In this document: positions 7,134-14,941 of the stretch, one piece after another
How positions within the stretch are numbered: the first letter of the stretch is position 1
Layout: every line of letters begins with the position of its first letter
IMG/VR virus record: IMGVR_UViG_3300030390_000791
Coordinates: 1 to 27,795 of that record
Length of the DNA: 27,795 bases
Strand: one strand, 5' to 3'
DNA from: a virus
Notes under the pieces: generated by a model
What the model was told of the DNA's origin: nothing
Databases searched by the model: none
Seen by the model: the letters and a program-made list of their open reading frames with translations, nothing else
Translations under genes and position numbers: made by a program

Positions 7134-8855
7134 TTATCCACCAAGTGTAGCACCTTGTATTATTCCGTTTTCTAAACTTTGTGCTGTTGTTACATCTTGA
7201 CTAACTACAAATGCTTGTACTGGTTGTTGTTGTTGTTCTCCAAGAGCAGAAGCAATTTGACTTCCTTCTCCTTGACCTACTATGTTAAATTGTGGTTGTT
7301 GTGCAGAACCTGGAGCTTGTGTTGGTGCAGATGAATCTCCAGTACTTACAGAAGCAGAGCCACCACCAGATAATAATTGTTTTGCTCTTGCTATGTTAGA
7401 ACCTACTTGTGCAACAGTAGAAGCATAAGATAAAACTCTTGCAATTGTACCAATTCCAGGAATAAAAGGAAATGCCGTTTGAGCTGCAACACCCTCTGCG
7501 TTTGCTAAAGTAGATGCTTTTGAAATAGCGACTGCACTATCTAAACCTATTTGTGTTATTGCAATAGCCTTATATAAAGCTTGACCGGCTTTTGTTTTTT
7601 TAATTCCTGTATCTTCAAGACCTGTTAGTATGTTTTGCATATTTGCTTTAGATATAGCAATAGCAGTGTCTTTGTCTTGTTGAAACTTTGCTTCTTCTTC
7701 TGCAATTCTTTTTTTCTCATCTGCTAAAGTTTGAAGCCTGGTTATTTCATCAAGATCAGCTTGATTTTGATCTGCTATTTTTTGATCTTCAATAGCTTTT
7801 AACGCTGCAGCTTCTTCTGCCTTTAATGCAATAGTTTGACTTGTAACTTCTTTTGCTTTTGTAAGTCTTGCAGTTTCTAAATTAATAAGTTCTGCTTCTA
7901 ATCTTGCTTGCTCCTCTAAATCTTCTTTTTTAGAACCAGCTAATGCATTTTCAGCCACTTGTGCATCAAATCTTATTTTAGCAGCTTGTATTTCTTTTTT
8001 AGTTATATCTTCTTCTAGTTTACCAGCTTCTTCTAAAAATGCTATTCTTTCTTCAACTGTAAACTTTTCTTTATCTACTGCTTGTTCTAGTAATTCAGCT
8101 CTTTTTCTATTTGCTTCCGCTCTATCAACAATTAATTGTCTTTCTAACTTATCTGCCTTTGCTCTTTGATCTGCAATATTACCAGCTATTTTACCTTCTT
8201 TTATTATTTCTTGTCCAAGCTCTTTAACTGCTTTAGTTGTTTTGCCTATTGTATCTTGAACTCCAGTTAATGTATCAATGTAAGAACTACCAGCCGATTT
8301 TGCATCGTCCATAGCACCAGAGAAATCTCCACTAAATACTTTTTTAATAGCACTTCCTAAAAACCCAATTGTATCTATTGCAGCATTAAATCTGTTAGTA
8401 ATGTTTTCAACTATAAAGTCTTTGAATTTTTCAATAGCTTCTAATGGATTTGTAAAAGCATCTATAATACCATTTCCAAGATTTGCAAGTATATCAACTA
8501 GATTACCAGTAACAGAACTTATTACTAGCATTATTTTATTAAACTTGTTTTGACCTTCTTCAGTGCTTGTAAAAGCAGCACCCAAGGCACCAACAGCTAA
8601 AACTAATGCACCGATACCAGTAGCTATTATAGCCACTTTCATAGACTTAAAACCAGTTACAACATTCTTTAGCCCTTGTTTTAAACCTTTAAATTTAGTT
8701 ATCATTCCACCAGAAGCTTGATCTAAACCACTCATAGAACTTTCTAAGTCTTGTGTGTTTTTAGAAGTGTCTTTTATAGAATCATCTAACTTATCTACAC
8801 TCTTAACTGCTTTAGAAGTATTTGCTTCAAAATTTAAGATATACTTTTCTGCCAT
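7134..8855 (-). CDS. Tail tape measure protein
   Basis: 573 aa. Layout: N-terminal helical region (MAEKYILNFEANTSKAVKSV, heptads to ~70), a hydrophobic Ala/Gly/Val segment at ~72-95 (VAIIATGIGALVLAVGALGA), long Glu/Lys/Ala coiled coils (~205-405), another Ala/Ile region (~415-480) and a Gln/Gly/Ser-rich tail. This is the classic tape measure pattern; the hydrophobic segment is thought to help DNA entry. At about 0.15 nm per residue it would set a tail of roughly 85 nm, short for a siphovirus. It is overlapped at its 5' end by a 50-aa gene. Confidence 0.85.
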   Translation of the reverse strand: MAEKYILNFEANTSKAVKSVDKLDDSIKDTSKNTQDLESSMSGLDQASGGMITKFKGLKQGLKNVVTGFKSMKVAIIATGIGALVLAVGALGAAFTSTEEGQNKFNKIMLVISSVTGNLVDILANLGNGIIDAFTNPLEAIEKFKDFIVENITNRFNAAIDTIGFLGSAIKKVFSGDFSGAMDDAKSAGSSYIDTLTGVQDTIGKTTKAVKELGQEIIKEGKIAGNIADQRAKADKLERQLIVDRAEANRKRAELLEQAVDKEKFTVEERIAFLEEAGKLEEDITKKEIQAAKIRFDAQVAENALAGSKKEDLEEQARLEAELINLETARLTKAKEVTSQTIALKAEEAAALKAIEDQKIADQNQADLDEITRLQTLADEKKRIAEEEAKFQQDKDTAIAISKANMQNILTGLEDTGIKKTKAGQALYKAIAITQIGLDSAVAISKASTLANAEGVAAQTAFPFIPGIGTIARVLSYASTVAQVGSNIARAKQLLSGGGSASVSTGDSSAPTQAPGSAQQPQFNIVGQGEGSQIASALGEQQQQPVQAFVVSQDVTTAQSLENGIIQGATLGG

Positions 8856-8986
8856 TTTATTTGTCTTTTAACTTGTTTGAATCCTTCTTTTAATGTTTCT
8901 GGTAATTTGTTTTTGCCTTTTGCTATTTCTATTGTTTCGTTAAGACCATAGAAGTCATCTAAGTTTAATAATTTTATTGCTATCAT
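8834..8986 (-). CDS. Small protein overlapping tape measure start (50 aa)
   Basis: MIAIKLLNLDDFYGLNETIE..., 50 aa, basic C-terminus (KQVKRQIKWQKSIS). Its ATG overlaps the tail hub stop (ATGA) and its last 22 nt overlap the tape measure start in another frame, so it fills the only gap between these genes. No family recognised. Position suggests a tail assembly accessory role. Confidence 0.6.
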   Translation of the reverse strand: MIAIKLLNLDDFYGLNETIEIAKGKNKLPETLKEGFKQVKRQIKWQKSIS

Positions 8987-11088
8987 ATTGTTATTAGTTC
9001 AATTTGACTTTTGTTATTAGTCAAGTTTATATTTAAGCTATTAATTCTGAATTGTTGTCCATTAACTATTAATATATCAGCAAGAGTATAATTTAAAATA
9101 ATGTCTAATGGTAAATAAGCAGTATATTTAACTAATCTTGAACCTTGTAAAAACAGGTTTTCTATATATGAACTATAATAATTATTATATAAAGTTCCAG
9201 TAAAATTGTTTAAGCCTGTAAATTCATTAATCATATTACCAAAGTTTATATTTGCTGTACTTGTAGATGCTGATAATGAAACACTATTAGATGGTAAGTT
9301 ATAAGATGTAACTTCACTATGACTTGTTGGAGTATCTCTAAATGATATTGGAGTTGTAGATCCCCCAGTTTTTAAAATTGGATAAAATAAAATAGGTTTA
9401 CCAATATAAGCTTGTTGATTATCATTTACACAAAAACCCCACTGTATTGTAGTTGGTGTTTCTCCAGATTCATCTTCAATATCTAAAAGTCTTTCAAATT
9501 GCATATGTTCAAAAGGAGCAACTACTGAATATATTCCTCCATCTAAACCACCTTCAGCTTCATAACTTTCTGCTCCCCATTTAGCTACGTTTAATTGTTC
9601 CCATTGAGCGGCTAAAAATGTATCTAAACCTTCATAAGTAAAGTTTATTTTTCTATAAGGTAAAGCTACATCAACAGCGCTTGTATTTACATCAATGTAC
9701 TTGCTTATATCATAAGTATTAGAAGTGGCGTAAAAGCTATCTAAAGTGTCTACAAATATAGTTCCATCTTCTTCTGTATAAGCTACAAGATTAAACAATT
9801 TGAATAGTCCAGTTAAAAAGTCTATTATTTTAATATCTGGAATCTGTTGTGTAATAGCAAATTCGAAATTAGTATCACATAAAAAAGAACCAGTAGGAAA
9901 TGTAAGAGTTACTGGTATTTCGTTTGGTTCATTATTAGTTAAAGTCCAAGTTATATTACTAAATGTTGTAACTGCTGTTACTGTTATAATAACGGTCCAT
10001 TCTCCAGCAGATACAGTAGTATTTCCTAGTTCTTGAAATACACCAGATGTGCTTTTTATTGTAGTGTTTCCTCCTAATCCTGTTGCAGCATAAATAGATA
10101 CTCCGTTTTGCAAAACTTCTACTGCATATTTATTTGTGCTACTTGTAGATAAAGTTAATTGAAACAAAGTACTTGAATCAGAATATGAAGCAAATTCTTC
10201 ACAAACAGTTAAAGTAGATACACTACTCATTCCACCCCAATTTTCAGAAGCACCACAAATAAAACTACCACTTGAAGTCCAACCATTAACAGAAGTTGGA
10301 AAAGTAGATATTTGATCTCCATTACTTACACTACCAGATTTTCTATGTAACCACATAAACAAATCATAATAAGCTTCGTTTGTATTAACAAAGAAATTAT
10401 TACTAAAAGTAATTGAAGGATAATTGACTTGTATTGCTTGTATTATTCTATGCAATCTTAAAGCATATTTTAAATCAGAAAATAATACTCCATGATCATG
10501 TGAACTACCAGTATGATAATATAAGTTTCCAGTATCATTTAAATGTGCAGAATTATCACTGTTATAAAATAATCTTGATTGCGTTCCACTTGCACCTGAT
10601 GTAATTAAAGGAGTAATAATATCATTAGTTGCTGGATCTACTTGTAGTTTTTCTTTTATTTTAGATGTGTTATAATTTAAACTCAAAGTATTTAAATCAC
10701 TCAACGCACTTAACTTATCTTCTCCTAATGTATCGTTTAATGTTATTGTTTCTCCATAGAATATAACTTTGTAAGAATATGCTTTATTGTTTTTCATTGA
10801 AACAGAATTAAGCTTTACTTTACCTATTTTAAAATCTACTCCATTTAATTTAAGTATAGCAGATACTCTTACTCTAGCATCAAAACTTCCAAGAGTTATA
10901 TTCCAATTATAATAATGTTTAAATATTAGATTATTAGGAGATGAAGCTGGTAAACTAAACTGCTGACTAAAAGTTGTGAATACTTTGGCAACATCTTTGG
11001 CGTTTACAATTGTATCTGTAATAGTTACACTTTCATCTTTGAATAAATCAACTCTTGTATTATTAATATATAGTTCTACTACTTGCAT
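8983..11088 (-). CDS. Large tail-tip/hub protein
   Basis: 701 aa. N-terminus MQVVELYINNTRVDLFKDES then FTTFSQQFSLPASSPNNLIF and FKHYYNWNI, which I associate with a conserved baseplate or hub protein of flavobacterial siphoviruses. A Ser/Thr/Gly-rich middle (~235-400) looks like an inserted beta domain for surface contact; the C-terminus ends LNINLTNNKSQIELITI. It starts one base before the upstream gene's stop region and ends in an ATGA overlap. Probable role: distal tail or hub, inferred from position between tail genes and from family resemblance. Confidence 0.65.
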   Translation of the reverse strand: MQVVELYINNTRVDLFKDESVTITDTIVNAKDVAKVFTTFSQQFSLPASSPNNLIFKHYYNWNITLGSFDARVRVSAILKLNGVDFKIGKVKLNSVSMKNNKAYSYKVIFYGETITLNDTLGEDKLSALSDLNTLSLNYNTSKIKEKLQVDPATNDIITPLITSGASGTQSRLFYNSDNSAHLNDTGNLYYHTGSSHDHGVLFSDLKYALRLHRIIQAIQVNYPSITFSNNFFVNTNEAYYDLFMWLHRKSGSVSNGDQISTFPTSVNGWTSSGSFICGASENWGGMSSVSTLTVCEEFASYSDSSTLFQLTLSTSSTNKYAVEVLQNGVSIYAATGLGGNTTIKSTSGVFQELGNTTVSAGEWTVIITVTAVTTFSNITWTLTNNEPNEIPVTLTFPTGSFLCDTNFEFAITQQIPDIKIIDFLTGLFKLFNLVAYTEEDGTIFVDTLDSFYATSNTYDISKYIDVNTSAVDVALPYRKINFTYEGLDTFLAAQWEQLNVAKWGAESYEAEGGLDGGIYSVVAPFEHMQFERLLDIEDESGETPTTIQWGFCVNDNQQAYIGKPILFYPILKTGGSTTPISFRDTPTSHSEVTSYNLPSNSVSLSASTSTANINFGNMINEFTGLNNFTGTLYNNYYSSYIENLFLQGSRLVKYTAYLPLDIILNYTLADILIVNGQQFRINSLNINLTNNKSQIELITI

Positions 11089-12138
11089 CTATCTTATGTT
11101 GTTTATTGTATCAAAAGCAAAACTTACATTAATTGTGTAGTTTATTAAACCATCTGTAAGACTTGTTTTATAATTAATACTTTTACTTTCTATGTTTACT
11201 CCTAGAGTTTGATTTCCATAATAAATCCAAACTTTTTCACTTAAAAACAATTCTTTAAATATTTCGTTGTAACTATCTGGATAGAAATCACTATTAAGAG
11301 TTAATATTTGATTTCCGTTTTTTGTAAGTGTTTTAATTTGTGGATTGTTTATTGAATAAGTTCCGTTACTTAAAATATTAGATTTATATTTTTCTTCATT
11401 AGTATTCATGCTTAACTTAGAGTTAGCAAACATCCATATATCTTGATATGCTCCGTACTTGTTTATGAAAGTTAATTTGTATGGAGTGTATTTACATTTT
11501 TCATAAGAATCAATATTTATAGTTATAGTTTTAAGACTAGCACTAATTTCTGCTTGATCTACATCAAAGTTTCCAGTATTTGTAACATACGTTATTTGGT
11601 TTTCTATTTTAGTTTGAGCCGATATTGCAATAGTTGAAACTATTGATCCTTGATATTTCCAAACTACACTTGTAGCAATAGTATTATCTACTGGAATTGT
11701 TACTGTTTCATTAGTGTTTTTAAGTATAGTTCTATTAGTTTGTAAAGAGAAAGTATTATCAAAACTTGGGTTAGCTCCATCTTCAAAATATCCATATCCA
11801 TAAAAAGCTCTATTTCCATATACTGGAGTTAATACAGTAGTGGCGCTAGTTGTAGTTTGTGTTATTCTATAATCTACAAATATTGTAGTTGATTCTGAAA
11901 AAGAAACAGAAACAGTAGGAAAATTTCCATCAAATAAAGCTGTTATATAATCTTTAATTAATTCTGAAACTTCAAAATTTACTTTTTCATTTATAGCTGT
12001 AGAAACTAAAGTATATTGAGGCGTTCCAAAAGAAGTATTTGCAACTCCAAAATATATAACTATTTCAAGTGTTGCACTTGTTAAATTGGTTGCTGTATGA
12101 TTTATGAAGTATGGACTTCTTACATTAATTTTTGCCAT
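11089..12138 (-). CDS. Tail protein, beta-rich (349 aa)
   Basis: 349 aa, MAKINVRSPYFINHTATNLT ... FEVSELIKDYITALFDGNFP ... FINKYGAYQDIWMFANSKL ... INYTINVSFAFDTINNIR. These phrases recur in a conserved tail protein of flavobacterial phages that sits beside the hub gene. It is beta-rich with no enzymatic motif. It overlaps the upstream gene by 14 nt and touches the downstream one. Probably a distal tail or tail-tip component; exact role not known. Confidence 0.65.
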   Translation of the reverse strand: MAKINVRSPYFINHTATNLTSATLEIVIYFGVANTSFGTPQYTLVSTAINEKVNFEVSELIKDYITALFDGNFPTVSVSFSESTTIFVDYRITQTTTSATTVLTPVYGNRAFYGYGYFEDGANPSFDNTFSLQTNRTILKNTNETVTIPVDNTIATSVVWKYQGSIVSTIAISAQTKIENQITYVTNTGNFDVDQAEISASLKTITINIDSYEKCKYTPYKLTFINKYGAYQDIWMFANSKLSMNTNEEKYKSNILSNGTYSINNPQIKTLTKNGNQILTLNSDFYPDSYNEIFKELFLSEKVWIYYGNQTLGVNIESKSINYKTSLTDGLINYTINVSFAFDTINNIR

Positions 12139-12682
12139 TGTTATTTTCTTTTAGTATGTCTATTATGTCTTGTGCAAATGCTTTTGTTAATAATTGTGGA
12201 TATCTATCAAAGGCTACTAAAAATGGTTTAGTAAAAAACATACTTGGTTTTATTCCTTGTGCAAATATGCTACGTTGTAGTATAAACCCTATTGTTCTAT
12301 AATTGCCTTTTTTAAATTTACCTTTTTCATCTCTTAATCTTATGTTTCTTTTTTTGGCCCAATCAGCTAAAGGCTGCATTGGTGGTTTTTTAAGTTTAAA
12401 ACTATAAGGACTATTACCACCTTTTTGTTTTCCTTTTTTGCCTGTTTCATCATTATCAACTAAACTTGGATCAGCTCCTTTTACACCTTTATCTAAAAAT
12501 GTTCCGTACTCATCCATTATAAAAGCTAAATCATAATTACCATTCTTTTCAGTTAAGTCATAATGAATACTATTATATAAGTCTTTACTTACATTGTGTT
12601 TTTGTCTTGTAAGATTTGACCTTGATTGTTGAACAACATACTTGCCAAAAGATTGTAACTCTTTTTGTAAGTTCTTTAACAT
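12125..12682 (-). CDS. Minor tail protein, HK97 gp10-like
   Basis: 185 aa, basic. Helical N-terminus (MLKNLQKELQSFGKYVVQQS), then DLYNSIHYDLTEKNGNYDLA, EYGTFLDKGVKGADPS and a C-terminal helix. The plan resembles HK97 gp10-type tail completion proteins, which act at the head-tail joint. It overlaps the upstream gene by 7 nt and the downstream gene by 14 nt. Assignment rests on fold-like pattern and position, so it is moderate. Confidence 0.6.
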   Translation of the reverse strand: MLKNLQKELQSFGKYVVQQSRSNLTRQKHNVSKDLYNSIHYDLTEKNGNYDLAFIMDEYGTFLDKGVKGADPSLVDNDETGKKGKQKGGNSPYSFKLKKPPMQPLADWAKKRNIRLRDEKGKFKKGNYRTIGFILQRSIFAQGIKPSMFFTKPFLVAFDRYPQLLTKAFAQDIIDILKENNNGKN

Positions 12683-13140
12683 ATTGTCATTCCATTAGGT
12701 ATTTCTACATTAAATGTAATTGTCCATCCAGCTAACTTGTTTTCAAATCTATCAGTAAATGGTTCAAAGTTTGCATCTCCTTGTAGTTGATAAAGTTCAA
12801 CATATAAAGAGCCTCTTCTTAGTAATTCAATTAATCTATTACCAACTGCTAGTTGTGTGTTAAATACATCTTGCTCGTTATTGTTACCACGAAATTCATC
12901 AGGTATGCCTTGAGCAAAGTTTTTGCTTTCATCTACTATATCCATACATAATAAAGAGATACTAAAATTCCAAACGCTTTCTTGTAATACAGCATTAGTG
13001 ACCATAAAATGACTTAATGGATATATTGTTTGTTTATTTAAATCTACATCGAATATATCTCCGTATGTAACTGTGTTTACGTATTGATCTAATTGTAGTG
13101 TTTCTCTAATTTTATTTGATAGGTTATAAAATCCTTGCAT
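12676..13140 (-). CDS. Tail terminator/completion-like protein
   Basis: 154 aa with FSISLLCMDIVDESKNFAQG, NNNEQDVFNTQLAVGNRLIE and FTDRFENKLAGWTITFNVEI ending NGMTIC, phrases I know from a conserved gene in flavobacterial siphovirus tail modules. Tail terminators cap the tube and bind the head connector. The ATG is one base after the TAA of the -1 frame extension of the tail chaperone (TAA-T-ATG), which supports that extension being translated. Confidence 0.6.
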   Translation of the reverse strand: MQGFYNLSNKIRETLQLDQYVNTVTYGDIFDVDLNKQTIYPLSHFMVTNAVLQESVWNFSISLLCMDIVDESKNFAQGIPDEFRGNNNEQDVFNTQLAVGNRLIELLRRGSLYVELYQLQGDANFEPFTDRFENKLAGWTITFNVEIPNGMTIC

Positions 13141-13141
13141 A

Positions 13142-13396
13142 TTATCTAAATTTACTTTTAATCATTATTGATTCTAATTGTGCTTTTTCTTTTTCAAATG
13201 CTAAATACATTAAACACTGATGTAATGGAAGTTTTGCAACTTCTTCAAATCTTGTAATGTCTGCTTGAGCAAGAGTATATAATTCTGAATAGCTTCCCCA
13301 CTTTCTTGAGAAATTGCTTCGTACATCTGTTCCTTCATTAGTTGCTTCTCCAAATAATTCGGCATAGATTTCAGCAATTCGTTGGTTAAATTGTAA
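13142..13396 (-). CDS. Tail chaperone T-part, reached by -1 frameshift
   Basis: An 84-codon frame lying -1 to the chaperone gene and overlapping its 3' end, then running 68 nt past its stop. It reads FNQRIAEIYAELFGEA ... RKWGSYSELYTLAQADITRF ... LPLHQCLMYLAFEKEKAQLE, strongly protein-like and similar to C-terminal parts of flavobacterial tail chaperones. It has no ATG, GTG or TTG before LMYLA, so independent initiation is unlikely. The fused product would have about 241 aa (157 from frame 0 plus 84). Seen: frame and slippery run; known: lambda G/GT-type -1 shifting; inferred: that shifting occurs here. Confidence 0.75.
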   Translation of the reverse strand, partial: LQFNQRIAEIYAELFGEATNEGTDVRSNFSRKWGSYSELYTLAQADITRFEEVAKLPLHQCLMYLAFEKEKAQLESIMIKSKFR

Positions 13397-13866
13397 AAAA
13401 AAACCATTGCACCCATAACAACATTTAAAGGCATCTCTTTCATTAACTCACTATATTTATGACTTCCTTTATATTCTTCTATTATATACTTGTTGCCTTT
13501 TTTTTGCTTTATTGGTCTAAATAAGACAGCCATTGCTTTATTCATAGTTCCCCAATCGTTTATATAACTTGTAACATCTTTATTTTCTCCGTATGTTATT
13601 TGATCAAGATTAGGAATAAAACCATATTCTACGCCATACATTTTGAATGTAGGTATTAACTCATGTTGTTGTTCAAACAATTTCACAATGTGATCTAATA
13701 AATAATCGACATCACTAGCTTTAACTTTTCCTAATTCATTTTGATCTATATTAAGAATACATTTTAACATATCATCGTTATTAGAATCCTCTATTGTCAA
13801 ATATTGTTGATAGTCTTTTAACTTAACTTCTTTTAAAGAACTTGGTATAGTTATTTCAATTTGCAT
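13210..13866 (-). CDS. Tail assembly chaperone, frame-0 product
   Basis: 218 aa, MQIEITIPSSLKEVKLKDYQ ... LFRPIKQKKGNKYIIEEY ... KEMPLNVVMGAMVFFYNLTN. Phrases such as LFRPI and PLNVVMGAMVFF are typical of the chaperone upstream of the tape measure in Bacteroidota phages; it keeps the tape measure soluble during tail assembly. Nine T residues at 13403-13395 form a slip site leading into the -1 frame. After the slip site frame 0 stays open for about 60 more codons and still looks protein-like (ELLKSMPNYLEKQ), so both frames may be used. The gene starts 20 nt after a terminator. Confidence 0.75.
   Translation of the reverse strand: MQIEITIPSSLKEVKLKDYQQYLTIEDSNNDDMLKCILNIDQNELGKVKASDVDYLLDHIVKLFEQQHELIPTFKMYGVEYGFIPNLDQITYGENKDVTSYINDWGTMNKAMAVLFRPIKQKKGNKYIIEEYKGSHKYSELMKEMPLNVVMGAMVFFYNLTNELLKSMPNYLEKQLMKEQMYEAISQESGEAIQNYILLLKQTLQDLKKLQNFHYISV
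13395..13403 (-). promoter_or_regulatory. Slippery site for -1 ribosomal frameshift
   Basis: Minus strand has T9 between GG and ACAA. In frame 0 it reads GTT TTT TTT TAC, containing the canonical X-XXY-YYZ heptamer T-TTT-TTT; slipping back one base gives TTA CAA TTT. No stop lies between the site and the T-part end at 13142. I did not verify a downstream stimulatory structure. Confidence 0.65.
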
Positions 13867-13871
13867 ACAAT

Positions 13872-13886
13872 CTTTTTTATAAAACG
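13872..13886 (-). promoter_or_regulatory. Late-gene motif copy D
   Basis: Minus-strand CGTTTTATAAAAAAG, five bases before the chaperone ATG at 13866 and directly abutting the T-tract of the terminator at 13887. Being wedged between a terminator and a start codon is the best argument that the motif restarts transcription. Confidence 0.55.
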
Positions 13887-13922
13887 AAAAAAGAGCTACT
13901 TTGTATAAAGCAACTCCTTTTT
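13887..13922 (-). terminator. Strong rho-independent terminator closing the small-gene cassette
   Basis: On the minus strand 13922-13907 pairs with 13902-13887 in a 16-bp stem (three G-T wobbles) around an ATAC tetraloop. It begins AAAAAGGAG and ends CTC then six T. It follows the stop of the 69-aa gene at 13942. Confidence 0.85.
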
Positions 13923-13941
13923 CTTCACTATTAACTAAAAA

Positions 13942-14151
13942 CTAACTTAATGTCTTATATAGATGTAGATATAATTCTTCTATTTTTTTGTATAATTTTT
14001 TGTCTTGTTTGTATATTTCTTTTCCTTTTTGAATTTTGTGATCTCTATGTATTTCTATTGTAACATCTCTTTTATTTTGTGTTGGTTGTATAATAACTTT
14101 AATATTGTTTTTAAAACACCAACTCATAGCAGTTCTTACACTTTTTGTCAT
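13942..14151 (-). CDS. Small basic protein, last gene of cassette (69 aa)
   Basis: 69 aa, MTKSVRTAMSWCFKNNIKVI ... KGKEIYKQDKKLYKKIEELY, very Lys-rich, with a beta-like first half and a helical second half. ATGA overlap with the gene before it. It is followed after 20 nt by a strong terminator. No family recognised; a nucleic-acid or protein-binding accessory factor would fit the charge but is speculation. Confidence 0.65.
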   Translation of the reverse strand: MTKSVRTAMSWCFKNNIKVIIQPTQNKRDVTIEIHRDHKIQKGKEIYKQDKKLYKKIEELYLHLYKTLS

Positions 14152-14327
14152 TTAAACAAGTTAATGAATATTGCTGGAATAAACATAGCTAATATGATAC
14201 AAATTATTTGATAGATTCTTGTGTATAGTTTTCTATAGTATATTGTATCTGTGTATTCTTTTAGTGTATATACTTCTGTTGTGTTGTTTTTTGTTACTAT
14301 TACTTTGCCTTGTTTTACCTCTATCAT
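14148..14327 (-). CDS. Small C-terminal membrane protein (59 aa)
   Basis: MIEVKQGKVIVTKNNTTEVY ... YRKLYTRIYQ then IICIILAMFIPAIFINLFK. A ~40-residue polar N-terminus is followed by a single hydrophobic helix at the C-terminus, so it is probably a tail-anchored inner-membrane protein with its N-terminus in the cytoplasm. It starts 2 bp after the previous stop and ends in ATGA overlap with the next gene. Function unknown; it is just under 60 residues. Confidence 0.65.
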   Translation of the reverse strand: MIEVKQGKVIVTKNNTTEVYTLKEYTDTIYYRKLYTRIYQIICIILAMFIPAIFINLFK

Positions 14328-14329
14328 AT

Positions 14330-14440
14330 CTAAAATATTAAGTTATGTATAATAGATTCAAGCGATAATAATACTACACTTGCTATTAATAATACAAATG
14401 AGAATAATGTTAATGTTAAGTAGTGTTTTAGTTTTTTCAT
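14330..14440 (-). CDS. Tiny membrane protein (36 aa)
   Basis: MKKLKHYLTLTLFSFVLLIA then SVVLLSLESIIHNLIF: a basic N-terminus and one long hydrophobic helix. Its start has the A-rich leader AAAAAACAAAACA shared by other genes in the early regions. Tiny single-pass phage proteins of this kind include holin modulators and exclusion proteins, but nothing here decides between them. Confidence 0.6.
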   Translation of the reverse strand: MKKLKHYLTLTLFSFVLLIASVVLLSLESIIHNLIF

Positions 14441-14464
14441 TGTTTTGTTTTTTAGTTATAAATT

Positions 14465-14662
14465 TTAGACCATTTTTTTGTACTTAGTAAACCTATTGAG
14501 TTTTTCTTTCCTGTATAACTCTTTTCTAAATGTTGTGTTTAAATTAGATACATCTAAATATTCATTTGACATAAATTTATTATACATTAATTTGGTTTTT
14601 TCTTGAGATAATAAATCTTGTAAAATTATTAATTGTTCTCTTGTTACTTTTAATGTTATCAT
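14465..14662 (-). CDS. Small helical protein (65 aa)
   Basis: MITLKVTREQLIILQDLLSQ ... KLMYNKFMSNEYLDVSNL ... KLNRFTKYKKMV; helical, basic C-terminus. The leader reads CTAAAAACAAAACAAA before ATG, with no Shine-Dalgarno match. Second gene of the promoter-to-terminator cassette. No family recognised. Confidence 0.65.
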   Translation of the reverse strand: MITLKVTREQLIILQDLLSQEKTKLMYNKFMSNEYLDVSNLNTTFRKELYRKEKLNRFTKYKKMV

Positions 14663-14684
14663 TTTGTTTTGTTTTTAGTTAATA

Positions 14685-14870
14685 CTATTTTTCAATAACT
14701 AATTGTCTGTACCATAAATCTGGATTGCTAATAGCTTTTCTTAATTGATTTACTTCATAAGACATTTCTTTTTCTTTTCCTAAATTAAATATAACTCTTA
14801 AATTTCTTTCACAAGAGTTTAAGAATGCTTGTTTTTTATTTGGGTTAGATTTTGATATTTTAATCGTCAT
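14685..14870 (-). CDS. Small protein, first gene of cassette (61 aa)
   Basis: MTIKISKSNPNKKQAFLNSC ... SYEVNQLRKAISNPDLWYRQ; basic, helical. It is the first gene after the best promoter in the window and is preceded by ATTAAAACAAAACA. No family recognised. Its position suggests it is expressed independently of the structural genes on either side. Confidence 0.65.
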   Translation of the reverse strand: MTIKISKSNPNKKQAFLNSCERNLRVIFNLGKEKEMSYEVNQLRKAISNPDLWYRQLVIEK

Positions 14871-14892
14871 TGTTTTGTTTTAATGTTATACT

Positions 14893-14922
14893 CAAAGATA
14901 ACACTTATTTACTTATAAACAA
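14893..14922 (-). promoter_or_regulatory. Bacteroidota-type promoter (TTG-N19-TATCTTTG)
   Basis: Minus strand: TTG at 14922-14920, 19-nt spacer, TATCTTTG at 14900-14893. This exactly fits the Bacteroidota primary sigma consensus (-33 TTG, -7 TAnnTTTG). It lies in the 71-bp gap between the TerL stop and the 61-aa gene start at 14870. Recognition by the host housekeeping sigma factor is inferred. Confidence 0.75.
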
Positions 14923-14941
14923 AATTATTAATAACTTTTAT

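Noticed and set aside
7224-7242. Short TTG repeat run, possible microsatellite
   Set aside because: It encodes a Gln run in the Gln-rich tail of the tape measure protein and is explained by coding.
9800-10036. 78-codon plus-strand open frame inside the tail hub gene
   Set aside because: Antisense shadow in a long well-supported coding frame.
14005-14211. 68-codon plus-strand open frame opposite two small cassette genes
   Set aside because: The minus genes are joined by an ATGA overlap and lie between a promoter and a terminator; the plus frame has neither.
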